A stretch of 64,000 nucleotides of DNA from Trichopria drosophilae (GCA_030407085.1 CM059582.1:2604001-2668000); one strand, 5' to 3'; counted from the first letter of the stretch, positions 1 through 11,999 are shown. Notes: a model not told the origin generated them from the letters alone. Numbers and translations: made by a program.

Positions 1-1668
1 GGCCGCTGAAATTTTATAAATCTGCAGCAGTAAATTGCACGTCGAATAATCGGGCCACAGAAAAGTGAAAGTACAGTGAGTCGAATGTAATGGGAGTGTG
101 TAACAAGACGCGGTTAATTACACAGATGCTGGACTGCGCTTTGGTCGCTAAATCCTGTACTTACGGAAATGCAAGCTGGTACATTCCATCGCTACTGGGA
201 TACGTATTACGAGCTACATGTACCCATATTTGCAATGACGCTTTGAAATCCGGAAAGCCGATAATTACGAATGCGATACCGGTAGGCATGCTTAACGCAT
301 TTGGCACACATTTCCGCTGCGTGACAAAAAATGAGTTACGACATGAATAAATTCTTAGCAATTTTAACAAAAGTTGAAAATAGTTATTTTGCAGCTGTTG
401 AGGAATTAAAAAGATACTTATATTAAAAAGACCATACTGTCGAATGTAATTATAGTACTGAGATACGTGGGTATTATTTACTTAGCTCCAACTCTTAATT
501 CCAATAACATACCATGTCCCCAGTTCAGAATCATCCTAAGGCTATAAAATTTAGTACAGATGCAACCTAACAGTTGATAACGCAAGGCAATTAAAATATC
601 CTGATAAAATATTTCTCGTGTTCCACTGCTCTCGAGATTTTGTTTATAGCAATTGTTTTTTAGATTTTTCTAAAATAGGAGGGGAATTATTGTTGGTTCC
701 CGCAGAAGTTGTAAATTTCTTATGCAAAGGATGGCATTAGTTCTTAGAATGACTGTGAAGTGACTTGCCGTTCCTCCATCTTTCTTGCGCCGTTAGAACT
801 TTTTACTCTTTATTTTTAATTAAGCATGTATTCTTTTAGATGGAGTCATCATGTCGCAGGCACTTAGGAATAGGCCAGCAGTAGGTACCATATCCTTGAT
901 TTTTCCACTGTTGCGTGTGGTTTCATTTTTTTTTCTTCCAAAAATATTCTATAGCTCTACTACTATATAGTAGAAAAGCTTTTATGTAAAATATAAAATG
1001 TAAAAAATATAATTTATGCAAAAATCAAACACTCACTTTTAAACTAGATTCGTCGTCCTCAAGTTATCGTCTATGTTAAATTTTTACTCGGGTTTTTGCC
1101 TCTTTTGGGAAGAACCCGACAGCGTCTAATCACTCCGTTTTTCCAGATATCTATAACATAGATTTTAGATAATTTTATCATCGTTTTATGGTATATTACC
1201 AAAAACTTTAAATTTGGAAATGAGCATCAATAATTCTTTACTTTGGAGGTGCATCATAATTGCATTTAATATACTGGTTCGATGCTACTGAGTGGTTTGG
1301 AAAAAAGTTTTAATCGGTGAGTACACCATACACATGCATATTTATATAGACGCCTCTTACTGATGGATACAAAATAAACCAATAAACTTAATATCGTCTA
1401 AATAAATTTTAGACACACAGCTAAGTGCCGTCTATGTACTATAAAACAATAATTTAATTCATTATCGTTGAGTAAACAAACTTACATACCTCAGGATTCG
1501 ATTTAGTTTTGTTTATTTTTTTTATTCAGCTTATTTTTGCATAAAGCTCTATGAGACCGATAGTTCCGACTGGTAAAAATATTATTTATCTAACAATTTT
1601 GAAAGCGCAATTGCTTTCGGTAACGCCATTTGATTCCACTTATTTTTTTGATTACCTTCATAAAATTT
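1..1668. other. Intergenic stretch with a GC-elevated left edge
   Basis: The first 350 bases are less AT-rich than what follows and carry an 86-codon plus-strand frame (90-350) overlapped by a 69-codon minus-strand frame (161-370). I see no recognisable domain, splice architecture or coding signature in either. The rest is AT-rich. A short local palindrome lies at about 1088-1120, where CGGGTTTTT is followed by GAAGAACCCG. The sequence GGGAAGAACCC there resembles the terminus of the MITE at 16,861-17,055 and may be a decayed end of the same family. No gene is supported. Confidence 0.4.
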
Positions 1669-1797
1669 TTAACCCTTAATCCCGACTCCAGGGTCGTTTT
1701 CGAGAAAATTCAAATTGTACTTTATAAATTGCACAATTGTACGCATTTTCAAGCGGCAGGACATATTTGACCCAGGTATAGGGAGGAAAAGGCTTAA
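1669..1797 (+). mobile_element. piggyBac-like MITE, copy 1 (TTAA flanked)
   Basis: A 121-bp element (1673-1793) sits between two TTAA tetranucleotides (1669-1672 and 1794-1797). TTAA is the target duplication typical of piggyBac-type transposons. The left end reads CCCTTAATCCCGACTCCAGG and the inverted right end reads GCCTTTTCCTCCCTATACCT, so the terminal inverted repeats are imperfect. The same element occurs in reverse orientation at 12,746-12,873. Aligning the two defines both ends independently. It is too short to encode a transposase, so it is non-autonomous. Confidence 0.8.
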
Positions 1798-3025
1798 CAT
1801 TCAGCAAACAAACAGAGGCAAGGTGACTTAGCTTTTTTAAAGTTGTTTATAAATTCATTCGTGGCGAACCCAAAATAGAAGAAAAAAGAAACTAAACAAA
1901 TAATGTAAAGAAATGCCAGAATCATGAAATCAAAACCAGTATGAAATCCAAGAAAAATTCAGATTATGAGTAAAAATTTTAATGTGCAGTAATTTTTAAA
2001 ATTCATTAAGTTCTTTATCGTTGTGTTTGTTTTGTTGCTTAGGAAGACGTCACAGGGGTCTTCTTTCTCGAAAACTGAAAGTTAATTATCTCAGTCAATT
2101 TTTATCGTAGAATAATTTTTTTTTTTAAATAATTTTCAAACAGTCTCAGTAGTATTGAAATGGTTATGTGCAATTCCCCAAGTCGGAAGTTTTTAGATTT
2201 TTTTAATATTAAGTTTTTTATTGTCATCCGTTGACTTAATTCGATATATATATATCTATGTGTTTTCTCACAAAAATATCCAATTTCGAAATGATCAGTT
2301 CGAATTTCAATACGGACGTTTTGATCATATAATTTACTTTTGATTGTATACCATGGTATACCTACCTTACTTTATTTAGTAATAATTCCCTTTCTCTTGT
2401 AATATTGAAGCCTTTAAAAGACACTACGAATTTGGATGAAAACTAAGAAAATAATAAAATAATCACTGCAAGTAGGATTTTCAGTTTAGCATTGTTAATC
2501 GACAGAAAAAAAGCACCACCCCGTAGCCGCCTAAACTCTTAATTTTGGTACCTATATATCATAGATAAATTTTTCAAATATATTTTTATTTAAATAAAAT
2601 GTTGCAAACACTGCAGACTGTTTGTTTATGAAATGTATTTTTTTAAATAATAGAATCAATTTATTTTATTTTGAAGTTGCAGGGCGGAACGGAAATAATG
2701 CAAAAAATACTAAATTCGTGAAGATTGCAATAACGCAATTTAAAACATTATTTAGGTCCTCCTCTTGACATAAAACCACTATATTTTTTTAAATTAAATC
2801 TTCATTTTGAATTTGTTCTTTTTGAGTGAATACTCTGTGATTCTGAAATAGCTAAAAAATACTAATCTGTAATGTATATATTTGCTTTTAATTTAATTTT
2901 CATATTTTTTATGTGAAATTATTTAAATTTTTTACTGGAAAAAACAATCCAAGTAAAATGTTTATATTATCTTCCTTGATGCATAACAGAATCTTGTCAC
3001 TCGGTATAGCAGCTCAAATTTATAA
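1798..3025. other. AT-rich intergenic DNA
   Basis: No supported gene, RNA or repeat boundary is seen. There are homopolymer runs and a short TA-dinucleotide tract near 2244-2256. Confidence 0.5.
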
Positions 3026-3144
3026 GACAACGATCATATCATGTTGGTAAAAACCAGTTCTCGTTCGATCACTGAAGTTAAGCAACATTGAGCGTGGTTA
3101 GTACTTGGATGGGTGACCGCTTGGGAACACCACGTATTGTTGTC
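3026..3144 (+). rRNA. 5S ribosomal RNA copy (isolated, divergent)
   Basis: The 119-nt segment aligns end to end with insect 5S rRNA. The RNA is the 5S component of the large ribosomal subunit and is made by RNA polymerase III. The internal control region is well kept (GTTAAGCAACAT, then GGTTAGTACTTGGATGGGTG and ACCGCTTGGGAACACC). The ends still form helix I: GACAACGAT at the 5' end pairs with ATTGTTGTC at the 3' end, with one G-U. Helix II pairs ATGTTG with CAACAT. Relative to the usual insect sequence there are several C-to-T or G-to-A changes and one extra base in the loop before CCAGTTCTCG. A run of ten T (3145-3154) is a polymerase III terminator. It is a single copy with no tandem partner here, so it is either a dispersed functional copy or a young pseudogene. 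Confidence 0.85.
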
Positions 3145-3154
3145 TTTTTTTTTT
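3145..3154 (+). terminator. RNA polymerase III terminator of the 5S copy
   Basis: Ten consecutive T residues begin on the base after the predicted 5S 3' end, as expected for polymerase III termination. Confidence 0.75.
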
Positions 3155-6100
3155 AATTCCAGTTACACCAACAATGATAAATAACCTTTTTTTTTAGTTT
3201 ATTGCTCACCTACAATAAAATAAAATTATTTACGATTCAAGTTACATTTTAATAGCACTTTCCTTTATCGCAATGTTTTTAAAGAAATTCTTAGAAATCT
3301 AATTTTCATTGAAATTCTTATCCAAAAAGTTTTCTGCAATCGTGAAAAACTGAAAAAATGTCCTAAAACAAAAATGTTAACTCCTTTGACCTCCAATTTA
3401 GGTAAAAAGTAGGTCAAATGTTGGTGTACATATATCTGAATTCTGCGAGAAAAATCCTATTAGAATTGACTCATACTGGTGGGAAAACATCATTTTTTTG
3501 GGCGGTAAATAGATGTTCAAAAATGCCTAGAATTGAATTTTTTATTCCTTTGACCGTAAATATCTCATAAACTAGAACCAATTGGTTATTGGAGCTGTCT
3601 TATTTGGACTCTGGAGCAAAAATCCTATTAGAATCGGCTGTTGCTTATACTAAATATAAAATATAATCGTATAAAATAATGTTAGAACGTAAACCATCCT
3701 AAAATATTGGATATAAAAAGTTCATTGCAGGCTGAAGATTGAACTTACTGTATATAAGAAATCGCTAATAAACAAAGGGAGTAATAAATATTGTAAATAC
3801 ATGATTTTTGTTGATCGTCAACACTGTATTTAAAATCGAGCCAATTATTAAAAAAATTATAAATATTAAAAAGATCCATAAAAAATTTTAAATAAATGAG
3901 TAACGTCTATGTTAGAAAAGATTTGTTTTTCTGCTTCACCCAAGATATCTTGGCTGGACTTGTCAGTAAGATCCCAAGACATTTTATTTTACGCAAATCT
4001 AGTAATCTATTTTATCTTACGCAAATTTTACACATGTACTGTTAAAGACATTTATTTTTCTGCAGCAAATATAACTGCTCAACATATTTATATGTATAAA
4101 AATACGTTAAATATTCAAACTTGTTGAAATTTACTTTTAAAAAAATATGCAATATTAAACTTGATTTACGTCTATGTCTTACTGTTAAAGTGTTACCGAC
4201 TGGTACACTTATACATAGGACGAAGCATAAAAAAGACGTTGTTGTCTACAATAGTCACTTTGTTTGTTTTTAGACATAAAATTTTAGTATTTTTGCCATT
4301 TTAACACTGTTTTAAACCATTGATAGTAGTTTGCAATAGAAATAATTTATTAACTAATATTTCATCCAGGGAAAATTAACGAAAGTGAGAAAAATAATTA
4401 TTTAATAAGAATTAACTTGGTTTTAAACCGGGCTTACGACCTACCAGGATCACCAATTTGATTTTGTTAATTTCCAAAAAAAACCTATCGTAATAATTCA
4501 ATTTTATTAATTTAATAAGAAGTTTTTAAAAGTGACAAAATTAATTTAATAGAAATTATTTAATATTAAATGTCAATAAAAACCAAAGAAGAAAAAAATA
4601 ACCTTACAATCATGAAAACAAAACAGTTTAGAAAAGAAACAATGATAGTTTCCCTACACAATAGGAGTACCGCAGGTATAAAATATCTTAAACCATCTAG
4701 AATATTATATATATTTCGAATGAAAGACAGACGGTGTTTATTCCTATAGTAGAGCATTCACGAGTATTCCAAGAATTCAGTCGCAAAAAAATTACGCAAT
4801 TTGCATCTTCTGCGAATGCTCCAGCCACGTCTCAGATGCACATATAATAGGTAGATTTTGAACGTGCGAAATATTTCTCCTTTTATTGACAAAATGAATT
4901 TTACATATACAAATCGTAATATGTAAAACCTATTCATATTCATTTATTTTATTTTTTATTTAAATTAATCCAGGCCTATAGATAAATAACTAATATCTCT
5001 TAAGTCTATACAAAAAACATATATTCAATATGGTATCCAGACTTTTTAAGGTGCGAACATTTTAGAACAAAGTTGCAAAACACGATCATTTACAACATGA
5101 GTGTTTAACTAAAAATCGTAATCTAACTTCAGCTAATAGCACGTATTATAACCATTACTACGAAACGTTCAAGCACAAATTAAAAAAAGAGGTATTTTAA
5201 AAATAAACCTTTACCTAATCTAATCTAACGTCATCTAAACTAACCTATCCTATGTTAACTTAATCTTACTTAACCAAACCATTTTAACACCTTTAGTACA
5301 AAAAAGAAACCGAGCGCTCCTTTAAATATAAATATTAACCTAACGTAATAAAACTCACCTGATCTAAACTAACTTAACCAAACAATTGGTTGTTTCTGAT
5401 CGTTTTTGTTTTGATTTAAGAAGTTTGATTTTAATAATAAATCAATTACATGCTCAACAGGAATATAAGGAAGTGCGCTTAACATACATATGGGTAAATT
5501 TATTAATGCAATAAATAATTAACAAACACGGATGCTGTTTCAGAATAATATTGTGTAGGTATTGAAATTAGCGACTGAAAAAGAAAGTCATTATTAATAA
5601 AGTAGATTATTTACGAGTTTTATTTAGTTTTTATCTACTATCAATGACTTATGTTATAATAATGTAATTTATTAAATTATATAATAAAAAATGTACGATG
5701 TTTTATTGAAATGTAGTAAGTACGTTCTAAGGTGTGCATCGCATATTTACATTTTTATTGTTTATATATCTTCTATTTTTAAGCCGGATATTTAAATTGG
5801 AATATTAATTAATTATTATTATTAATAAGATATAAAAATTACTGATAGTTTTATTAAGTGTAATTATAAACTACAACAATATTACAATTTTTTTTTATTT
5901 CAAGAAGATCGTAATCTTAACATGTAGTTATGTATTTAACAAAATTTTGTGAAAATTTTATTCATCAGTGGTAATTAAACTTTCAATAAAATCTAAATTT
6001 TTTCAAAGCATCTTTCCGCCCATACGAAACATTAAATCATTATCTTTCAAACTCGATATCATTATTTTCGATGCAGTGTTTTTAGTACACTTTGACCAGA

Positions 6101-7640
6101 AAAACGATCAATTAATTTTCTGTATTTGAAGTGTTATGATTGAATAAGATGAGGGCAGCATAGGAGAAGTAGATTAATTACCGTGCAGTTGGTGCTCTTT
6201 TTAAATCTTAAATATTTTCAAGATCGAAGATGGTTTTTTTCTAATAATGAAAAACTAAATGTCAAAACCATAAGAATTATATGTATTATATGAACTTCCT
6301 GAAATGTAAGTTTGAACACCAATATGCGTGACCATTTTGAAGAAAAACAAATTTTTTAGACAAATATCTATATATATTATAATGGAAATATTATATGAAA
6401 TTCAAAGGTACATGCAAAATCATTAGAATTGTAATTGTTTTAATGTTCAAATTGACTTTGTTTCGTCAGAATACGACTTGCTTATTGCTGGATTTCACTT
6501 CTTGTTTAAAATAAATTTGAGACACGTGTGGTTTATAAAAGTGTATTTTGCCAATTGACCGGCGGTAGCCGAAATACAAGCTGTACCACGCGAGAGTCAA
6601 ATACGCGCATGCATATTTGCGCAATAGTATATTGTACATATTTATTTGAATTACATAATACAGACTTGAATTACGAAAATAACATATTTGATGAGGATGA
6701 AACAAGGGCAGGTATTTTAATGCATGTATCAGCATTTTAAACATGTGGTTAGTCGCAGTTTTCGAGAATGGACCAACTTCTCAATGTTAAAAAATATTCA
6801 GTAGTATTTGAATAAAGTATCGCATTTAAATTTGCCTTTAAATTCTAAATAATTTCCAGAATCTTTCACATTTTTGTTTTTTATAGAAATTTTAACTTAA
6901 CAAACATTCTCCTTTTAAAATATGTTATAAATTACATAAACTCGTACTTTTCACAGCTTAATATTAGAATAAAAAGACAATTTTTTAAATTTATTGAGTA
7001 ATGAATTTAGAAGACACTTAATGCAAACTCAAGTATAGTCAGCTGCTACCTGCGCTAACTACCTGCTGCATCTGTACCGTTACAAATCTAATATTTTCAT
7101 CGTAACAGCGGTCAGTCGTTCAAATAAAAACTTTCGGTCACTTACGAGATTTAGTTTTGAAAAGGATGTCTTTCAAAACGGACACCTTAACTTTTCAGAA
7201 CACGCTGTCATTTGTTCTGACGGATTTATCTAGTTTTCAAAGCCAGAATTTTGAAGTCTAGACATTTCAGAATTTTCTTGAAATATTATTCAATTCTAGA
7301 ATGTGTACATCACATAAATCTATTTTTTAAATATATTTTTATGCATTAGATTCTAGATTGCATTTCCAATTTATAAATGTAAATTCATTTTTAATTGAAC
7401 AATTCTTTAACAAAATTTCATAATTTAATGTTCATAAATTATAACATATTAGAAATTAATTTTACATACTAATTATGTACAAAATGGCAATGACAAATAA
7501 AATGGACAGTACGAATTGAAAAAAATAAATTTAATAAAGATAAATAGTATAATTTTTACGTTACATTTTCCAAACAAACAAAAACAAACACAATTTCAGA
7601 GAAAATGAACACCACTCATTAATATGTTCTTGTTAACTCA
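3155..7640. other. AT-rich intergenic DNA without recognisable genes
   Basis: Short chance frames occur but none has coding character. The only structured part is a degenerate TAACCT-type tract (see 5205-5385). Confidence 0.5.
5205..5385. repeat. Degenerate CTAAC/TAACCT-rich tract
   Basis: Many imperfect units of the form CTAAC, TAACCT and TCTAA occur at 5205-5285 and again at 5335-5385, separated by unrelated sequence. The units resemble the insect telomeric TTAGG/CCTAA unit, but spacing and sequence are too irregular for a telomere. It is best called simple or low-complexity repeat. A similar GGTAGGTTAGGTTAG patch lies at about 15,530. Confidence 0.4.
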
Positions 7641-7913
7641 TTAACGCCGACAGTGATATTTTTTTCACTTCAATTTCAATCAAGTATTTCGAATCAAAAT
7701 CAAAAAAGTTAAAAAAAACACGTATTTTAGAACGTACGTTCGGACGATAATTTCTTTATTGAATTTTTTAGTTCTTTAGGGTCTGAAACGTCGACATTCG
7801 ATGACAAACTGCAGGATAGTTTTTTTGGCCGTAGGGACCAAATTCAATACTTGGTACAGAACTTTGGTCTGGGTCGAAGACAAAATGTCATTTTTTCTGC
7901 ATTCATGGGTTAA
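7641..7913. mobile_element. Possible second piggyBac-type MITE (TTAA flanked)
   Basis: TTAA at 7641-7644 is followed by CGCCGACAGTGATATTTTTT, and the far end reads TTCATGGG before TTAA at 7910-7913. The inverted right end begins TTAACCCATGAATGCAG. The termini are therefore only weakly alike. Near the right end is GGTCTGGGTCGAAGAC, reminiscent of the GGGTCG motif in the other TTAA elements. The TTAA bracket and size (about 265 bp) fit a piggyBac-type MITE, but no second copy is present here to confirm the borders. Confidence 0.4.
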
Positions 7914-8217
7914 ATCGAACGTTATCGAATGATTCATACCTGTGCTTCATAAAGTTAAAAAACACAGGAAAAAAAAATGAGACAATGTATTTATTTTGAT
8001 AGTTTCCATTGGTGACGTACAAAAAATGATCTTTTCAAAATAATAATTTTTTAAAAATAATAGTGATTAACATTCATTATGTATTACAAATGATACTAAT
8101 TAATATTAATGTCTTTACTGAACGGCAATGAACATTTTTATTTTTTTTCCCAACAAATATACCTCGGAAGTCACTCTCGTCTACACAGTTTGTATCGATA
8201 TCGGTTCGGTTGGGAGA

Positions 8218-8780
8218 AAATCGAGGGTCCGTATGCAAAAACCGGACAGGCGCTCGAAACGCGAAATGAGACAGTAGAAAAAGCCGAAAAAATTTAATTT
8301 TCGCAAATGGATTTTAAAAAATACCATCATATAGAGAATTAAATGCTACACAGTGTTTCCATTTGACATTTTTTGATTTGATGTCAAGATCTCGAGAAAA
8401 ACAAATAAAAACAGCAAAACATTATTCCCGAAAAAACAATACATTTTAAAACATAACTTACGTTTTCTCGTAAACGAAATGACGGATCAATTTGAAACTT
8501 GGAGGATCTAATTTGTATAGTTTTCCGAAGACAACGAACATAGTAAAAAAAATTTATATCGTAATTTTGAAAAGTTACGTATGTTTAAACCTGACGTGCT
8601 GATATTCGCGAGAAAATATCTTCTAACGCTTGGGGAGTTCGGGAAAGTTTTCGGAATCAAAAATCTAGAAATGCTGTATTGTAGATGACGAATCAATGAA
8701 GTTTTCTGTGAAAACAGAACTTTCATTCGATTTGTTAGTCAAAAACGGCAATTAATTTTGTAGCGCTGGAATTTTCGGGC
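8218..8780 (+). repeat. Left arm of a 1.17-kb near-perfect palindrome
   Basis: This 563-nt arm is the reverse complement of 8827-9389. Every position pairs with 17,607 minus its coordinate. I read only a few mismatches: one near the outer end (8222/9385), one near 8247, and one around 8480. Both arms contain the same 72-codon frame (8508-8726 minus, 8881-9099 plus), which is a by-product of the symmetry and matches no family I know. The outer border is 8218; pairing fails beyond it. Confidence 0.9.
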
Positions 8781-8826
8781 TTGCTCTTTGGCGAGCAGTT
8801 TTCAGCGTAGCAACAAAGCCGCGCGC
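8781..8826. other. 46-nt spacer of the palindrome
   Basis: The spacer is GC-rich compared with the arms and ends in GCCGCGCGC. It has small self-complementary pieces (TTGCT/AGCAA and CTTTG/CAAAG), so a transcript would carry a structured terminal loop. Confidence 0.85.
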
Positions 8827-9389
8827 GCCCGAAAATTCCAGCGCTACAAAATTAATTGCCGTTTTTGACTAACAAATCGAATGAAAGTTCTGTTTTCACA
8901 GAAAACTTCATTGATTCGTCATCTACAATACAGCATTTCTAGATTTTTGATTCCGAAAACTTTCCCGAACTCCCCAAGCGTTAGAAGATATTTTCTCGCG
9001 AATATCAGCACGTCAGGTTTAAACATACGTAACTTTTCAAAATTACGATATAAATTTTTTTTACTATGTTCGTTGTCTTCGGAAAACTATACAAATTAGA
9101 TCCTCCAAGTTTCAAATTGATCCGTCATTTCATTTACGAGAAAACGTAAGTTATGTTTTAAAATGTATTGTTTTTTCGGGAATAATGTTTTGCTGTTTTT
9201 ATTTGTTTTTCTCGAGATCTTGACATCAAATCAAAAAATGTCAAATGGAAACACTGTGTAGCATTTAATTCTCTATATGATGGTATTTTTTAAAATCCAT
9301 TTGCGAAAATTAAATTTTTTCGGCTTTTTCTACTGTCTCATTTCGCGTTTCGAGCGCCTCTCCGGTTTTTGCATACGGACCCTCAATTT
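8827..9389 (-). repeat. Right arm of the 1.17-kb palindrome
   Basis: Reverse complement of 8218-8780 at about 99% identity by eye. The palindrome could be a foldback-type transposable element or a source of long hairpin RNA. I could not find a convincing target-site duplication outside the arms. Just right of the arm is a separate small inverted repeat (GGTGG and CCACC around 9408-9444). Confidence 0.9.
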
Positions 9390-10990
9390 CCAAGAATAAA
9401 TTTCCGTGGTGGCAAAATAGTTGGAATTACCACCCAATTTTGAACAGATCTCACGTGTTTATACGTGTTTATGAAACTTGGTGTTTATTCGTAAAAATGC
9501 GTAAAAGTATCCTAAAATATTAATTCATTATCAACTCATCATGAAATATATAGTATTGAATCAAAATGTGGTGTCGGTAACACCGTATCGGATTAAAATA
9601 TAGCGAGAGTAGGTATTTAGTCGTCCCTTAAAGCCAATTAACAATTAGTGCTTTTATAGTAATACGGGTAGTTGCACGGAGAAAAAAGAATATAGAACTA
9701 ACATTTCAGTTTATTAGACTAATTGTTCGGTTTGTTGGACTAACAGTTCGATTTGTTATTGAGCCAAGAAAACAAATGCTGATATAGAATTGTGACGATT
9801 AGCATCTAGGTTTCTTCGAATAACAAATAGTCTTATCATAAAGGAAAAGAGGACATGACAAATAATTTGTACGCTAAACGAATGCAGCGAGAAAAAATGA
9901 AAGATAATAGTTGGTATATACTCAGAAAATAAAAACAAGTTTGTGACGACGAAATCGAGAAGGACATCATGATTAAAATGAATTATAAAACAGAGTAAGA
10001 TTTAATTTTATATTGCGAAATGACAACTCAACCCGTTAAGGTTAATCCTATGTGTATACTACATAAAGCTGAAAATCGGTTTCACATAACCATTGCAATA
10101 GGGGACTTCGGTATGGCTGTTTTCAACAAACTGTTCCAAGAAGAATCGCTTTGTTTGCGTAGCAGGGCCAAATTGCTCCTTCAGCAAATATAAGGATTGC
10201 TAATACAACAAAACTTATTTGTATTGGTAGCAAACAGAAATGTAAATTTCACAAACTAAAAAGTGTAACGGGGACTAATCTGGTTTTGTTGATTTCACAT
10301 TTGTTAACAAAAGAATTCTTTTTTTTGCGTGAAATCCAGGCTATAACATCAAATTTTCGGAAATATAATGGCGGTTTATTAATTAAAAGAAAACTCAAAC
10401 ATACTGATTAAATGAAAATAATAGCCTCTATCTAATATATGAGAATATAAATATAATAAATTCTAAGAATTTACTTCGTCACTCTCACAGAAATAATGAC
10501 AGGATTTATTTGAAACACGTTTTAACAATTTCATTTCTACTTGCAGAATACATAATATCCATAAGAAGCGAAATTACAATTTCTAATATAAAGTAGGATT
10601 AAAATATACATGTAAATTTCCAGTAACAATGGACTACCGACACCTCTACATTACAATGACACTAGAAATGAGTCACACACTCGCAATCAATTATAACACT
10701 ATTGTGTCAGTTATTGTTGTTAGCATCATCAGTATTATCCTTCTTAGATTCTTAATCTTACCTTTTTTGCAGTGTCATGGGTTTTGGTAGCTTTAATCTT
10801 CGTTTATACGCAGCTGAAATCATATACACATTGTCAGTGATATCCATATCAAGAATAGAATATTATACAGTATACAAATATTGAATCTGTAAAATGAACA
10901 ATTTGCGATAAAAATGTAAACCTGGTTTTTGTTTTCTCCTTTTTTCAGTGACAGAAACTCGTCTGCCGATTTAGTCACTGCCCACCCAAA
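9390..10990. other. Intergenic DNA, possible decayed element
   Basis: No gene is supported. GCACGGAGAAAAAAGAAT near 9675 and ATTCTTTTTTTTGCGTG near 10,315 are loosely inverted and resemble the CACGG/CCGTG MITE ends elsewhere in the window. They may bracket an old element of about 650 bp, but the match is too weak to annotate as one. Confidence 0.35.
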
Positions 10991-11024
10991 ACAATGTGCG
11001 AAACTGAATTTTGCACACGGAGTT

Positions 11025-11451
11025 AAAATAGTATATTGGGTGTCAAGGGCGAAACGATAGTAATTTGCAGTGAGCGTCAAAACTCTCACCGTGATGGCTT
11101 TCGTTTCGCTCGTGGCCGGGGAACAAAGTTCCGAAAATCAAAACCCCGAAACGCTAAAATTTCGATATTGCGTGAGTCCTAGGTATTTTAATTTGCTTTC
11201 CTTTTGGCAAAGTTTTAAAGAAAAAGTGAAGAATATCATGCTGGAGCCATGCTATATCGAACTTTGGCCTTTCGGTGTGTTGATTTTCGGAACTTTGTTC
11301 CTCGGTATCGCTCGTGTTACTCATAGTATATTGTATATCAAGGGCGCAAAGGAAGGGATTGGAGACAGGCACGCCGTGGAGCAGGGCGAGGAGGAGGAAA
11401 TGGAGCCGTAATCCCCAGGGCTGCAACGAGGGGCTTGTCTCCGATCCCTTC
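11025..11451. repeat. Block of nested direct and inverted repeats
   Basis: Three layers are visible. A direct repeat (ATAGTATATTG..TATCAAGGGCG type) lies at about 11,029-11,056 and 11,323-11,350. An imperfect inverted repeat pairs about 11,115-11,195 with 11,225-11,305; its core GGAACAAAGTTCCGAAAATC is mirrored by GATTTTCGGAACTTTGTTCC. A 19-nt inverted repeat pairs 11,352-11,370 with 11,433-11,451 with two mismatches. Overlapping frames on both strands (about 113 and 99 codons) result from this symmetry. The block looks like a composite or foldback non-autonomous transposon, not a gene. Confidence 0.65.
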
Positions 11452-11639
11452 ATTCTCGCGCGTGTAAATAACCAATTTTAATTTTGCAGAATTTATTTCG
11501 ATTACCGAATGTATGTGTTATATGTGTTACGTCTTAAAATGAATTGTGTTGTATATTGTGTGGTAACGCTTACTATTATGTCTAATACAATATATACCTG
11601 TTTTTTTTTTTTTTTTATTTATTTTATTTTATGATGTGA

Positions 11640-11745
11640 GTATGGATCAGGCGGTAAATCAACAACTTATATGCTGTGTCTCGCCCTTTGGGCAATTTTA
11701 AATTATTTATTACGATTGGTCAATAAAGACATTATTATTATTATA
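11640..11745 (+). mobile_element. Probable 3' end of a non-LTR retrotransposon
   Basis: The segment ends CAATAAAGACATTATTATTA and continues into a short ATT-repeat tail at about 11,731-11,745. An AATAAA signal followed by an ATT microsatellite tail is common at 3' ends of 5'-truncated insect LINE elements. No reverse-transcriptase coding sequence is present, so the fragment is short and the 5' border is a guess. A plain microsatellite is the alternative. Confidence 0.35.
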
Positions 11746-11750
11746 TACGC

Positions 11751-11987
11751 GATATTTTTTGTCACACCTGTACATGAAAAACTGAGCCTTTATAATGTCG
11801 GTGAACTACACGGCGGGTGCGAAATCGTAAAAAAGGAGAAGCGGGCGCGAAAACGTGTACAGCGCCCGGTGAAGAGGGCGTGAAATTGCGAAAAGCGCCC
11901 GCCGGGACACGTGCTGAATAAGTTTCATGTCGTACGCTTTACCAGCTTGCAAAGACGCGGTTTTTGTGCAGGTGACAAAAAGATATT
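11751..11987. mobile_element. MITE-like GC-rich island with terminal inverted repeats
   Basis: GATATTTTTTGTCACACCTG at 11,751 is mirrored by CAGGTGACAAAAAGATAT near 11,970-11,987, giving imperfect terminal inverted repeats of about 22 nt. The interior is far more GC-rich than its surroundings and contains three iterations of GGGYGYGAAA (11,815, 11,843 and 11,876). It also has GCGGGCGC/GCGCCCGC inverted pieces (11,841-11,848 and 11,895-11,902). Target duplication is not clear. Confidence 0.45.
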
Positions 11988-11999
11988 TTTTGCCTACTC

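Noticed and set aside
90..350. 86-codon plus-strand frame in the GC-elevated left edge
   Set aside because: No recognisable domain, an overlapping antisense frame of similar length, and no splice or promoter context that I could see. It is probably composition-driven.
3380..3410. CCTCCAATTTAG|GTAAAA, splice-site-like juxtaposition
   Set aside because: It lies upstream of the gene in intergenic DNA and has no partner exon.
5205..5385. Telomeric repeat
   Set aside because: The CTAAC/TAACCT units are too irregular and interrupted; called a low-complexity repeat instead.
8508..9099. Two identical 72-codon frames on opposite strands
   Set aside because: They are the same sequence in the two palindrome arms; the identity reflects the inverted repeat and not a gene pair.
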